Of a DNA stretch of 64,000 nt, positions 16,234-24,696 are shown in pieces. The stretch is from Novosphingobium rosa NBRC 15208 (GTDB lineage: Bacteria > Pseudomonadota > Alphaproteobacteria > Sphingomonadales > Sphingomonadaceae): assembly GCF_001598555.1 (NCBI RefSeq), contig NZ_BCZE01000027.1, positions 38,055 to 102,054 on the forward strand. The letters are read 5' to 3'. The notes beneath the pieces were generated by a model that saw nothing but the letters and a program-made list of their open reading frames with translations, made no database searches and was not told the DNA's origin. The position numbers and the translations under genes are program-made. How positions within the stretch are numbered: the first letter of the stretch is position 1; each line of letters opens with the position of its first letter.

Positions 16234-17115
16234 TCAAATGCCATGCTGCGCGAACCAGCCCTGCACAAAATCGAGCAGCAGCCTCACGCGGGTGGGAATG
16301 GAGCCGCCCGGCGCGACCGCCACATAGAGCATCTGGCCGAAGGGCACCCAGCCGGGCATCACCTCCACCAGATCGCCTTGCGCCAGATCCTCGCGCACCA
16401 GCGGCTCGGGCATGAGGGCCAGCCCCAGATCGCGGCGCGCGGCATCGCGCAGCGCGAAAAACGTGTTGGCGGAAAAGGTCGGCGCCGGCTGGAAGCGCTC
16501 CTCGCGGCCCTCTGCGGTGAACTGCCAGGTATGGTAATTGTATTGCACCAGCAGCTGATGATGCTGCAGATCGGCGGGGGCGGACAGCGCCGCCGCTTTA
16601 TCCATATAGGCTTGCGAGGCACAGAGGCGATAGGGGATCTCGACAAGGCGCTTGGCGATGATCCGGCTGTCGGGAATCTGCCTTGTATGCAGCGCGATGT
16701 CGCAGCCCTGCTCCAGAAAGCCGTAAGCTGTCTGCGCCATGCCGCCCAGGATCAGCGTGGGGCGGATATCGGGATAGGCTTTCACGAAATCGACCAACAG
16801 ATGGGTCGCGGTCGATTGCATCCACTTGGGCGCGAGAACCGATAGCTCGCCGCGCGCTTCCGAGGTCTGGACCGCAACCTGTTGATCCATCTCGGCAACG
16901 CGGGTGAGAATATCGTCGCAGAAATGGAAATAGCCCTGCCCGGTCTCAGTCAGCGCCAGAGACCGCGTGGTCCGGTTCATCAGCCTGACGCCAAGGTCAT
17001 TTTCCAGAGCCTGAATGTTGCGGCTGACAATCGTGCGGGAGACGCCCAGCGCCTTCGCGGCAGCCCCAAGGCCACCGCGCTTCACCGATTCCACGAAGGA
17101 TTCCATGGCCTTCAT
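16234..17115 (-). CDS. LysR-type transcriptional regulator, divergent from ligM
   Basis: A 293-residue LTTR. The winged HTH is at about residues 1-60 (MKAMESFVESVKRGGLGAAAKALGVSRTIVSRNIQALENDLGVRLMNRTTRSLALTETG, CrgA/AaeR-like subgroup), followed by an effector domain (ELSVLAPKWMQS, DIALHTRQIPDSRIIAKRL, FFALRDAARRDLGLALMPEPLV). ATG 17115 is preferred; a GTG at 17142 would add nine basic residues. It is divergent from the ligM-folate operon across 339 bases containing a dyad, so it is the natural candidate regulator of that operon. The effector would be expected to be a methoxylated aromatic acid, which is inference. Confidence 0.88.
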   Translation of the reverse strand: MKAMESFVESVKRGGLGAAAKALGVSRTIVSRNIQALENDLGVRLMNRTTRSLALTETGQGYFHFCDDILTRVAEMDQQVAVQTSEARGELSVLAPKWMQSTATHLLVDFVKAYPDIRPTLILGGMAQTAYGFLEQGCDIALHTRQIPDSRIIAKRLVEIPYRLCASQAYMDKAAALSAPADLQHHQLLVQYNYHTWQFTAEGREERFQPAPTFSANTFFALRDAARRDLGLALMPEPLVREDLAQGDLVEVMPGWVPFGQMLYVAVAPGGSIPTRVRLLLDFVQGWFAQHGI

Positions 17116-17247
17116 GCGGTCCAAGCCGCCTCTCCTCTTCACGCCGCATCCGCAGATGCAGTCCGGCTGTCATGCAGATCCGATGCCGCGAGACTAGGCC
17201 GCGTTTGCGCCAAGGGCAAATAAGGAACGCGTCCGATTGGATCATCT

Positions 17248-17277
17248 GACGCAAGATTAGATTGCGCAAAATGCGTC
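17248..17277. promoter_or_regulatory. candidate LysR operator before the ligM operon
   Basis: In the 339-base gap between the LysR gene and ligM, GACGCA (17248-17253) and TGCGTC (17272-17277) form a dyad. Between them lies TTGCGCAA (17262-17269), a perfect 8-bp palindrome. The site is 133 bases upstream of the regulator start and 178 before ligM. Nested symmetry in a divergent LysR/target spacer is typical of LTTR binding. The rest of the gap shows no reading frame of note. Confidence 0.45.
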
Positions 17278-17454
17278 TTATCTGGGCCGCCCAGATTGAT
17301 ACATCGCTGTCACACGGCGCCGGCATTCGAACCCATATGGCAAACCCATTGGGATGTCCCTGCTGGCCAAGGCCCTGTTTCGCATCAGCCCTGCACCCCG
17401 TGCCGGGCGTACCGAAAAAGCGATCGCATCAGTTCCAAGGAAAGGACACGTCTC

Positions 17455-18816
17455 ATGAATGCACCCCTCGGCGAAAGCCTGGAAGCGGCGATCAAGCGCG
17501 CCGGAAGCGCGGTCACCCTGCTGCGCGACAGCCAGCGCCGCGCCTTCTCGCATGGCACGGTTTCGGGCCAGTTCACCAACTGGCAGAGCGAGGTCAACTC
17601 CTGGCGCACGGGCGTGGGCTTCATGGACCAGTCGCACCATATGGTGGACCATTATATGAAGGGGCCCGATGCCTTCAAGCTGCTCAAATATCTGGCGGTC
17701 AACAGCTTCGAGGGCTTCACCCCCGGCATGGCCAAGCAGTTCGTCTGCTGCACGCCCGAGGGCTATTACCTCGGCGACTGCGTGCTCTTCTACCTTGAGG
17801 ACGAGCTGTTCAACCTCGTGGGCCGCCCCACCGCGCTCGACTGGGTGCAGTATCATGTCGAGACCGGCAACTGGAACGTCACCACCGAGCGCGACCCGCA
17901 GTCGATGGACCGCGGTGGCCGTCCGCCGCTGGAATACCGCTATGAGGTGCAGGGCCCGCTGGCCGGCGCGCTGATGGAGAAGGTCACCGGTCAGCCCGTT
18001 CCCGATGTGAAGTTCTTCGGCATGTGCGATTTCACCATCGCCGGCCACCGCGTGCGCGCGCTGCGTCACGGCATGGCGGGCGCGGTCGGCTTCGAGATGT
18101 TCGGCCCCTGGTCGCAGGGCGATGCCGTGCGCGACGCCATCCTGAAGGCAGGCGAGGAATTCGGCCTGCTGCGCGTGGGCTCGATCGCCTATTCCACCGC
18201 CAATCTGGAATCCGGCTGGGTGCCCGGCCCCCTGCCCGCGATCTTCAGCCATGACAGCATGAAGGCCTATCGCGAATGGCTCCCCGCCAAGTCGGCGGGC
18301 AGTCTGGCGGGCAGCTTCGCCTCGGCCAACATCGAGGATTATTACGTCACCCCCTTCGATCTGGGCTATGACCGCATCGTCAAGTTCGACCATGATTTCG
18401 TGGGCCGCGAGGTGCTGGAAAAGATCGAGAAGCGCCGCAAGAAGGTGACGCTGGTGTGGGATGCCGACGATATGGCGCGCGTCGTCTCCTCGGCCTGGCG
18501 CGATGGCCCCAGGTACAAGCACTTCAACATGCCCAAGGCGCGTTATGGCCTCTATCAGATGGATGCCGTGCTGGTCGGCGGCAAGTCTGTGGGCATCTCG
18601 CTTGACTGCGGTTACATCGCCAATGAGCGCAAGATCGTCTCGCTGGCGGTGGTCGATCAGGATTTCACCGCGACCGACACCGAAGTCACCGTGCTGTGGG
18701 GCGAAAACCCGGTTTCCAAGAAGCCGCAGGTCGAGCCGCATGACCAGGCCGAGGTGAAGGCGCTGGTGGCCCCGGCCCCCTATGGCGCCCACGCCCGCAA
18801 CACCTACCGCAAGTAA
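17455..18816 (+). CDS. ligM: LigM-type THF-dependent aryl O-demethylase
   Basis: A 453-residue enzyme that transfers the methyl of a methoxy aromatic (vanillate or 3-O-methylgallate in SYK-6 LigM) to THF. It aligns by eye along its length with LigM: NSWRTGVGFMDQSHHMVDHYMKGPDAFKLL, AKQFVCCTPEGYYLGD, FFGMCDFTIAG, LRHGMAGAVGFEMFGP, LESGWVPGPLPAIF, AYREWLPA, FDHDFVGRE, KKVTLVWDADDMARV, TEVTVLWGE and VAPAPYGAHARNTYRK at the end. The ATG at 17455 has AAGGAAAGGACAC upstream; longer frames lack this and family similarity. metF, purU and folD follow in the same direction, exactly the enzymes needed to dispose of methyl-THF. DesA (syringate) is a close alternative. Confidence 0.88.
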   Translation: MNAPLGESLEAAIKRAGSAVTLLRDSQRRAFSHGTVSGQFTNWQSEVNSWRTGVGFMDQSHHMVDHYMKGPDAFKLLKYLAVNSFEGFTPGMAKQFVCCTPEGYYLGDCVLFYLEDELFNLVGRPTALDWVQYHVETGNWNVTTERDPQSMDRGGRPPLEYRYEVQGPLAGALMEKVTGQPVPDVKFFGMCDFTIAGHRVRALRHGMAGAVGFEMFGPWSQGDAVRDAILKAGEEFGLLRVGSIAYSTANLESGWVPGPLPAIFSHDSMKAYREWLPAKSAGSLAGSFASANIEDYYVTPFDLGYDRIVKFDHDFVGREVLEKIEKRRKKVTLVWDADDMARVVSSAWRDGPRYKHFNMPKARYGLYQMDAVLVGGKSVGISLDCGYIANERKIVSLAVVDQDFTATDTEVTVLWGENPVSKKPQVEPHDQAEVKALVAPAPYGAHARNTYRK

Positions 18817-18824
18817 GAAGGACA

Positions 18825-18850
18825 GGCCGGAGGGCATCTTCCCTCCGGCC
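18825..18850 (+). terminator. strong hairpin between ligM and metF
   Basis: GGCCGGAGGG (18825-18834) and CCCTCCGGCC (18841-18850) form a perfect 10-bp stem with a 6-base loop, 8 bases after the ligM stop. No T run follows. It could be a partial terminator, an attenuator, or a 3' stabiliser that lets ligM be more abundant than the downstream folate mRNA. The rest of the gap to 18959 holds nothing else clear. Confidence 0.55.
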
Positions 18851-18959
18851 CCCTCCCAAAGACAGCCCCGCCCGCCCGCACACCATCGCGCGGACGGGAA
18901 CGGCGAAGCCTGCGCGTGACGCGCCCCGGCACGATGATGCCCGAGTTCGAGGTGATCCC

Positions 18960-19832
18960 ATGATGAGTCCGCCCCTGATCCAGCCTCCCCGCGACGATGC
19001 CCATCATGACGTCACCCAGGGCTATTCGATCGAGATCACCGCCAAGGATGTCGAGGCGCTGACCGCCGCCGCGCCGCTGATCCCGCCGCGCACCATCGTC
19101 GCCATCACCTTCCTGCCCAGCGAGGATGCTCAGGCACGCCTTGATGCGACCCGCGCGGTGCGCCTGCTGGGTTTTGTGCCCATGCCGCATTTCTCCGCCC
19201 GGCGCCTGACCTCCAACGATGATTTCGAGGGTTTCCTCAAGCGGCTGGTTGATGAATCCGGCGTGCGGCGCTGCTTTGTCGTCGCGGGCGATCCGCCCGA
19301 ACCGGCGGGGCCCTTCGCCGACACAGCCTCGCTGATCGCCACGGGCGCTTTCGAGCGCGCCGGGGTGCGCACCGTGGGGCTGGCCGGCCATCCCGAAGGT
19401 CACCCGCATATGACCGGGGCGCAATGCCTGCAGGTGCTGGAGGAGAAATGCGCGGCGATCACGGCGCGCGGCATGAAGCCCGTCATCGTCACCCAGTTCG
19501 GCTTCGATGCCGAGCCCTTCCTGCGCTGGATCGAGACCTTGCGCGCGCGCGGCATCGATGCGCCGGTGCGCCTCGGCGTGCCCGGCCCGGCGGGCATCAA
19601 GACGCTGATGCGCTTTGCCGCGCGTTGCGGCGTGGGCGCCTCGGCCTCGGTGCTGGCGAAATATGGCATCTCGATCACAAGGCTGATCGGCACCGCCGGG
19701 CCCGACCGCATGCTCGAGGCGCTGTCGCACGGCCTGACGCCCGCCCATGGCGAGGTTCAGCTCCATTTCTATCCCTTTGGCGGGCTTGAAAAGACCGTCG
19801 CCTGGATCGCCGACTATCAGGCCCGCCCGTAA
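18960..19832 (+). CDS. metF: methylenetetrahydrofolate reductase (MetF-like), full length
   Basis: A 290-residue TIM-barrel flavoenzyme interconverting 5-methyl-THF and 5,10-methylene-THF. Visible blocks are VAITFLPSED, LGFVPMPHFSARRL, CFVVAGDPPEPAGPFADTASLI, TVGLAGHPEGHPHM, PVIVTQFGFDAEPFLRWI, RLGVPGPAGIKTLMRFAARCG, AKYGISITRLIG and HFYPFGGLEKTVAW. ATG-ATG start with GAGGTG before it. It follows the O-demethylase, so the likely physiological direction is oxidation of methyl-THF. It is the complete counterpart of the fragment at 1-468. Confidence 0.92.
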   Translation: MMSPPLIQPPRDDAHHDVTQGYSIEITAKDVEALTAAAPLIPPRTIVAITFLPSEDAQARLDATRAVRLLGFVPMPHFSARRLTSNDDFEGFLKRLVDESGVRRCFVVAGDPPEPAGPFADTASLIATGAFERAGVRTVGLAGHPEGHPHMTGAQCLQVLEEKCAAITARGMKPVIVTQFGFDAEPFLRWIETLRARGIDAPVRLGVPGPAGIKTLMRFAARCGVGASASVLAKYGISITRLIGTAGPDRMLEALSHGLTPAHGEVQLHFYPFGGLEKTVAWIADYQARP

Positions 19833-19857
19833 ATCATAAGAACAGAAAGACCCTGCC

Positions 19858-20715
19858 GTGACCGATATCTGCACGCTGACCCTGCAATGCGCCGACCGCC
19901 CGGGACTGGTGGCCGCCGTCGCCGGATGCCTCGCCACGCATGGCGGCAACATTCTGGATGCCGCGCAGTTCAATGACCGGGAAAGCGGCCGCTTCTTCAT
20001 GCGCGTCGATGTCGACCTGCCGGACGAGCAAGCCCTCAACCGCTTTCGCGAGACCTTCCAGCCGATGGCCGCCGGTTTCGGCATGGCGTGGAAACTGCGC
20101 CGCCATGCCACGCCGACCAGGGTGCTGATGATGGTCAGCAAATTCGACCATTGTCTGGGCGATCTGCTCTATCGCCGCCGCATCGGCGAGCTGCCGATGG
20201 ATGTGGTGGGCATCGTCGGCAATCACCCGCGCGATGCGGTGACGATCTCGCTGCAAAGCGGCATCCCCTATCACCATTTTCCGATCACCCGCGACACCAA
20301 ACCCAGCCAGGAAGCTCGCATCAAGGCGCTGGTCGAGGAAACCGGGGCCGAACTGATCGTGCTGGCGCGCTATATGCAGATCCTGTCCGACGATCTGGCG
20401 GCGTTTCTCTCGGGGCGCTGCATCAACATCCATCACAGCTTTCTGCCCGGCTTCAAGGGCGCGAAACCCTATCATCAGGCCTATGACCGGGGCGTGAAGA
20501 TGATCGGCGCGACAGCCCATTACGTCACGGCGGATCTGGATGAGGGCCCGATCATCCATCAGGATGTCGAGCGGGTCAGCCATGCCGATATGCCCGATGA
20601 GCTGGTGCGCAAGGGGCGTGACATCGAGCGGCGCGTCCTCTCCGAAGCGGTGCGCCTACATCTGGAGGACCGTGTGCTGCTCAACGGCAGCCGCACCGTC
20701 GTCTTCCGGCACTGA
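19858..20715 (+). CDS. purU: formyltetrahydrofolate deformylase (copy 2)
   Basis: A 285-residue protein with the N-terminal ACT domain (LTLQCADRPGLVAAVAGCLATHGGNILDA) and the formyltransferase-type catalytic domain (MVSKFDHCLGDLLYRRR, FPITRDTKP, LARYMQILSDDLAAFLSG, INIHHSFLPGFKGAKPYHQAYD, TADLDEGPIIHQDVERV). It releases formate from 10-formyl-THF and regenerates THF. The start is GTG, 26 bases after metF. folD begins 4 bases after its stop. In Escherichia coli PurU balances methionine and glycine pools; here the context suggests discharge of surplus methoxyl-derived C1 units. Confidence 0.95.
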   Translation: MTDICTLTLQCADRPGLVAAVAGCLATHGGNILDAAQFNDRESGRFFMRVDVDLPDEQALNRFRETFQPMAAGFGMAWKLRRHATPTRVLMMVSKFDHCLGDLLYRRRIGELPMDVVGIVGNHPRDAVTISLQSGIPYHHFPITRDTKPSQEARIKALVEETGAELIVLARYMQILSDDLAAFLSGRCINIHHSFLPGFKGAKPYHQAYDRGVKMIGATAHYVTADLDEGPIIHQDVERVSHADMPDELVRKGRDIERRVLSEAVRLHLEDRVLLNGSRTVVFRH

Positions 20716-20719
20716 CCCG

Positions 20720-21580
20720 ATGCTGCGGACCATCCCGGGCAAGCAGATCGCCGAAGGCCTGAGCGAAGAGGTGGCGCGGGAGGCGGCCCGGTTTCTCGCC
20801 GAAACGGGCCGTGCCCCGGCTCTTGCCGTGGTGCTGGTGGGCGCTAATCCGGCCAGCGAGATCTACGTGCGCCGCAAGATCGCCCAGTGCCGCAAGACCG
20901 GCATCGCCTCGATCGAGTACCGGCTGGATGGCGCCACCTCACAGGCCGATCTGCTGGCCCTGATCGCCCGGCTCAATGCCGACCCCTCGGTCGACGGCAT
21001 TCTGGTCCAGCTGCCCCTGCCCGGCCATATCGCGGCCACACGGGTGCTGGACGCCATCACGCCGGGCAAGGATGTCGACGGGTTTCACCCCGTCAATGTC
21101 GGGCGGCTCTCGACCGGCACGGACGGGCTGGTGCCCTGCACGCCGCTGGGCTGCATGATGCTGATCGATACGGTGATCGATGATCTGCGGGGCAAGCATG
21201 CGGTGGTGATCGGCAAGTCGAACATCGTGGGCAAGCCGATCGCCATGCTGCTGCTCGAACGCGAATGCACCGTCACCGTCACCCATATCGCCACGCAGGG
21301 CCTGCCCGACATCGCGCGCAAGGCGGACCTGATCGTGGCGGCAGCCGGTTCACCCGGTCTGGTGCGGGGCGACTGGGTGAAACCCGGCGCGGTGGTGATC
21401 GATGTAGGGATCAACCGCATTGAAAATGCGGATGGCACGTCGAAGATCGTCGGAGACTGTGCCATAGGCGAGATGGAGCATGCCGCTGCCGTCACGCCCG
21501 TGCCCGGCGGCGTGGGCCCGATGACCATCGCCTGCCTGCTTGCCAACACCATCAAGGCCGCAAGGAGCCTGCATTCATGA
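20720..21580 (+). CDS. folD: bifunctional methylene-THF dehydrogenase/cyclohydrolase
   Basis: A 286-residue FolD converting methylene-THF to methenyl- and 10-formyl-THF with NADP. Hallmarks: ASEIYVRRK (catalytic Tyr and Lys), DGILVQLPLPGHI, PGKDVDGFHPVNVG, PCTPLGCMMLI, VVIGKSNIVGKPIAMLLL, ADLIVAAAGSPGLV, VVIDVGINR and TPVPGGVGPMTIACLLANT. It begins 4 bases after purU and its TGA overlaps the ATG of folB, indicating tight coupling. This is the intact copy; the remnant lies at 1362-1595. Confidence 0.96.
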   Translation: MLRTIPGKQIAEGLSEEVAREAARFLAETGRAPALAVVLVGANPASEIYVRRKIAQCRKTGIASIEYRLDGATSQADLLALIARLNADPSVDGILVQLPLPGHIAATRVLDAITPGKDVDGFHPVNVGRLSTGTDGLVPCTPLGCMMLIDTVIDDLRGKHAVVIGKSNIVGKPIAMLLLERECTVTVTHIATQGLPDIARKADLIVAAAGSPGLVRGDWVKPGAVVIDVGINRIENADGTSKIVGDCAIGEMEHAAAVTPVPGGVGPMTIACLLANTIKAARSLHS

Positions 21581-21996
21581 CCAGACTCGCATCGGCACCC
21601 TTCGGCCAGCCCGTGGCACGGCCCGAACTGGTGGCCTTGAACCCGGGCATCACCAGCCGCTGCGAGGTCATGCTGCACGATCTGCAGGTCATGGCCGATA
21701 TCGGCGCCTATGCCGCGGAGCATGGCGTGCTTCAGCCGCTGATCCTGCATGTCACCCTGACCGTCACGCCGCCCGGCCATGACGAACTGGGCGAAACCTT
21801 CAACTATGCCGACATTGGCGATTACGCGCGACATCTTGCCGGGCAGCGCATCGGCCTGATCGAGACCTTCGCGCAGAGGCTGGCGCGCAAATGTCTGGAG
21901 GCCGATGTCGTGACCGAGGCCGAGGTGCGGATCGACAAACCCCGCGCCGTCCCCGGTGCGATGGCCGGCACCCGCGTGCTGCTGCGCAAGGGCTGA
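21577..21996 (+). CDS. folB: dihydroneopterin aldolase family protein (FolB)
   Basis: A 139-residue protein of the FolB/epimerase family acting on 7,8-dihydroneopterin in folate synthesis. Family blocks: MLHDLQVMADIGAYAAEHGVLQPLILHVTL, DELGETFNYADIGDYA, LIETFAQRLARKCL, VTEAEVRIDKPRAVPGAMAG. About 20 N-terminal residues extend beyond the usual start. It overlaps the folD stop by ATGA and precedes pabB by 9 bases, placing a pterin-branch step inside the C1-disposal operon. A specialised rather than housekeeping copy is inferred from the context. Confidence 0.88.
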   Translation: MTRLASAPFGQPVARPELVALNPGITSRCEVMLHDLQVMADIGAYAAEHGVLQPLILHVTLTVTPPGHDELGETFNYADIGDYARHLAGQRIGLIETFAQRLARKCLEADVVTEAEVRIDKPRAVPGAMAGTRVLLRKG

Positions 21997-22005
21997 GAGG
22001 GACGC

Positions 22006-23250
22006 TTGGGTCAGCTTCAGCGACGCCTTGTGCCATCCGGCTGGCAGGACACCGGCGGCGTTCCTGCCGCGCATGCGTCGTCGCTGCCCGAAGGCGGCTC
22101 GCCCTATGTGCTGCTGGACGATGCACGTGGGGCCTCCCCCGGCCTGCTGTTCCATCAGCCGCATGAGATCATCGCGGCACACCGGCTGGAGGATGTCCGC
22201 CCGGCGCTGGACCGCCTGCGCGAGGGCGTGGCGCGGGGCCATCATGCGGCGGGCTTTCTCGCCTATGAGGCCGGCTTTGCGCTGGAACCCCGGCTTGCCA
22301 GCCGCTTTCGGGGCCCGGGCGATCTGCCTTTGCTGTGGTTCGGCCTGTTCGACGCGCCCCGCACGATCACCCTCCCCCCAAGGGCCGCCGATCGGACCGG
22401 CACCATCGAACGATCGCCGATCCCTTCGGCCCTGGAGGGTAGCTACCTCCGGAGCGTCTCTGACATTCTGGCGCTGATCGAGGCCGGCGATTGCTATCAG
22501 GTCAATTTCACACTCGAAGCCCTGATCGAGGATCATGGAGACCCGTTCGAACGCTACCTCGCCCTGCGCGGCGCGCAACAGGCGGGCTGGGGCGGGATGC
22601 TCTCAACAGGCGAGGCGACGCTGCAGTCCTTCTCCCCCGAACTGTTCTTCGCCCTGCGTGACACCATCGTTTCCGCCCGCCCGATGAAGGGCACGGCCAG
22701 ACGCGGCACCGATGCCGCGCGGGATGCCGCCGCCAAGGCGCGCCTGCAGGCCGATCCCAAGGAGCGCGCCGAAAATCTGATGATCGTGGATTTGCTGCGC
22801 AATGACCTGTCGCGGGTCTCGCAGCCGGGCAGCGTGCGGGTGGAAGACCTCTTCGGCATCGAGACCTACCCCACCCTGCATCAGATGACGAGCTCGATCA
22901 CCGCCCAACTGCAGTCCGGTCTGGATGCCATCGATGTGATCGAGCGCCTGTTCCCCTGCGGTTCGATCACCGGCGCCCCCAAGATCCGCGCCATGGAGAT
23001 CATCGCCGGGCAGGAGCAACGCAACCGGGGCTGTTACACTGGATCGATGGGCTATATCGCTCCGGATGGCAGCGCGGCGTTCAATGTGCTGATCCGCACG
23101 CTGGTCCAGCACCACGCGACCGCGCGGATCAGCTTCGGGGTGGGGTCGGGGATCGTGCGCGATTCCGATCCCCGCGGCGAATGGGCCGAATGCCATGCCA
23201 AGGCAGCGTTCCTTCAAGCCGCTTTCGCGCCGGAGCCCGCATCATCATGA
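22006..23250 (+). CDS. pabB: aminodeoxychorismate synthase component I
   Basis: A 414-residue chorismate-utilising enzyme making 4-amino-4-deoxychorismate for p-aminobenzoate and folate. Motifs: DCYQVNFTLE, SPELFFALRDTIVSARPMKGTARRG, ERAENLMIVDLLRNDLSRVSQPGSVRVEDLF, PTLHQMTSSITAQL, PCGSITGAPKIRAMEIIAG, RGCYTGSMGYI and ISFGVGSGIVRDSDPRGEWAECHAKA. The start is TTG with GAGAGG 5 bases upstream. The amidotransferase partner PabA and the PabC lyase are not in the window. Its stop overlaps the next MFS start (ATGA). Confidence 0.93.
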   Translation: MGQLQRRLVPSGWQDTGGVPAAHASSLPEGGSPYVLLDDARGASPGLLFHQPHEIIAAHRLEDVRPALDRLREGVARGHHAAGFLAYEAGFALEPRLASRFRGPGDLPLLWFGLFDAPRTITLPPRAADRTGTIERSPIPSALEGSYLRSVSDILALIEAGDCYQVNFTLEALIEDHGDPFERYLALRGAQQAGWGGMLSTGEATLQSFSPELFFALRDTIVSARPMKGTARRGTDAARDAAAKARLQADPKERAENLMIVDLLRNDLSRVSQPGSVRVEDLFGIETYPTLHQMTSSITAQLQSGLDAIDVIERLFPCGSITGAPKIRAMEIIAGQEQRNRGCYTGSMGYIAPDGSAAFNVLIRTLVQHHATARISFGVGSGIVRDSDPRGEWAECHAKAAFLQAAFAPEPASS

Positions 23251-24653
23251 GCGTTCAGCCACAGATCCCCTATCAGCGCGTGGCCCTCATCGTCGCCTGC
23301 GCGCTGTTCATGCAAAATCTCGACGCGACGGTGCTGGCCACCGCGCTGCCGACCATGGCCCGTGAATTCGGCGTATCGCCCTCCGATATCAGCCTGGCCC
23401 TCACCGGCTATCTGCTGGCGCTGGCGGTCTTTATTCCCGCCTCCGGCCCGGTGGCCGACCGTTTTGGCGCCCGCAAGACATTCCAGGCGGCGATTGCCGT
23501 CTTTGTCCTCGGTTCGGTGGCCTGCGGCTTTGCGCCGGGGCTGGCCACGCTGGTCATGGCCCGCTTTCTGCAGGGCATCGGCGGGGCGCTGATGGTGCCG
23601 GTCGGGCGTCTGGTGCTGCTGCGCTCGGTGCGCAAGGACGAGATGGTCGCGGCCATGGCCTGGCTCACCATGCCGGCGATGATCGGCCCCATTCTGGGCC
23701 CTCCGGTGGGTGGGGCGATCGTAACCTGGCTCGACTGGCGCTGGATCTTCTGGATCAACGTGCCGATGGGGGTGCTGGGCATCGTGCTGGTCGGCCGCTT
23801 CATTGCCGATACCGCGCCCGAAACCCATACGCCCTTCGACCGCATGGGCTTCATCCTCTGCGCGCTGGCGCTGGCGCCGCTGATTTTCGGCCTGCAATTG
23901 GCGGAAAGGGTCGGCCAGGGGCCTGTCGCCATGCTGCTGATCGGGCTGGGCGCACTGGCAACACTGCTGTATGTGCGTCACGCCCGCCGCACCGCCTTTC
24001 CCCTGCTCGACATCGCGCTGATGCGCATCGCGACCTTCCGGCTGTCGGTGATCGGCGGCACGCTGATCCGGATCACGCAGGGCGCCATGCCTTTCCTGAT
24101 GCCGATGGTGCTGCAACTGGCGTTCGGGCTGAACGCGGCGGCCAGCGGCGGCATCACCCTGTCCACCGCGCTGGGCGCCTTTGCGATGAAGGGCGTGGCG
24201 CGCCGGGCCTTGCGGCGCTTCGGCTTCCGCACCACGCTGGCGGTGATCGGCGTCGCCTCCCCGCTCTGCTATGCCATCGCGGGATGGATCGGCCCGGGCT
24301 GGCCGATGGGAGCGATCTTTGCCCTGCTGATGGTCTGCGGCTTTCTGGTGTCGCTGCAGTTCACCGCCTACAATGCGATTGCCTATGCCGATATCCCCGC
24401 CGATCACATGAGCCGGGCGACCAGCTTTTACGCGACCTTCCAGCAGCTCTCGCTGTCGCTGGGCATCTGCGCGGGCGCCACCACGCTGGGTCTGGCGATG
24501 CGCTGGCACGGCCATGTCCGCCCCGGTTTCAAGGATTTTTCCCTCGCCATCTGGACCGTGACCGGCCTGTCGCTGCTGGCGCTGCTGGCCAATCTGGCAT
24601 TCAGGCGTGACGCCGGCGCGGAATTGAGCGGGCATATTCCCGCCCGATCATAA
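23247..24653 (+). CDS. MFS transporter, DHA2/EmrB type
   Basis: A 468-residue multi-helix permease. N-terminal LFMQNLDATVLATALPTMAREFG is the characteristic helix-1 motif of DHA2 drug:H+ antiporters. GPVADRFGARKTFQ follows, then RFLQGIGGALMVPVGRLVLLR, GPILGPPVGGAIVTWLDWRWIFWINVPMG (motif C and the WRWIF block). It overlaps pabB by ATGA and closes the ligM operon. Export of formate-pathway intermediates, pterins, or toxic aromatics, or import of an aromatic acid, are all possible; the operon position is the only clue. The C-terminal third has fewer conserved features. Confidence 0.87.
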   Translation: MSVQPQIPYQRVALIVACALFMQNLDATVLATALPTMAREFGVSPSDISLALTGYLLALAVFIPASGPVADRFGARKTFQAAIAVFVLGSVACGFAPGLATLVMARFLQGIGGALMVPVGRLVLLRSVRKDEMVAAMAWLTMPAMIGPILGPPVGGAIVTWLDWRWIFWINVPMGVLGIVLVGRFIADTAPETHTPFDRMGFILCALALAPLIFGLQLAERVGQGPVAMLLIGLGALATLLYVRHARRTAFPLLDIALMRIATFRLSVIGGTLIRITQGAMPFLMPMVLQLAFGLNAAASGGITLSTALGAFAMKGVARRALRRFGFRTTLAVIGVASPLCYAIAGWIGPGWPMGAIFALLMVCGFLVSLQFTAYNAIAYADIPADHMSRATSFYATFQQLSLSLGICAGATTLGLAMRWHGHVRPGFKDFSLAIWTVTGLSLLALLANLAFRRDAGAELSGHIPARS

Positions 24654-24655
24654 CA

Positions 24656-24687
24656 CCGGCGGCGGCGGAAACCCCGACCGCCGCCGG
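24656..24687. terminator. bidirectional hairpin between convergent MFS and PD40 genes
   Basis: CCGGCGGCGG (24656-24665) and CCGCCGCCGG (24678-24687) are a perfect 10-bp stem with a 12-base loop, 2 bases past the MFS stop and 9 before the opposing gene's stop. It can end both transcripts; the T tract is weak. Confidence 0.65.
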
Positions 24688-24696
24688 TTCACACCA

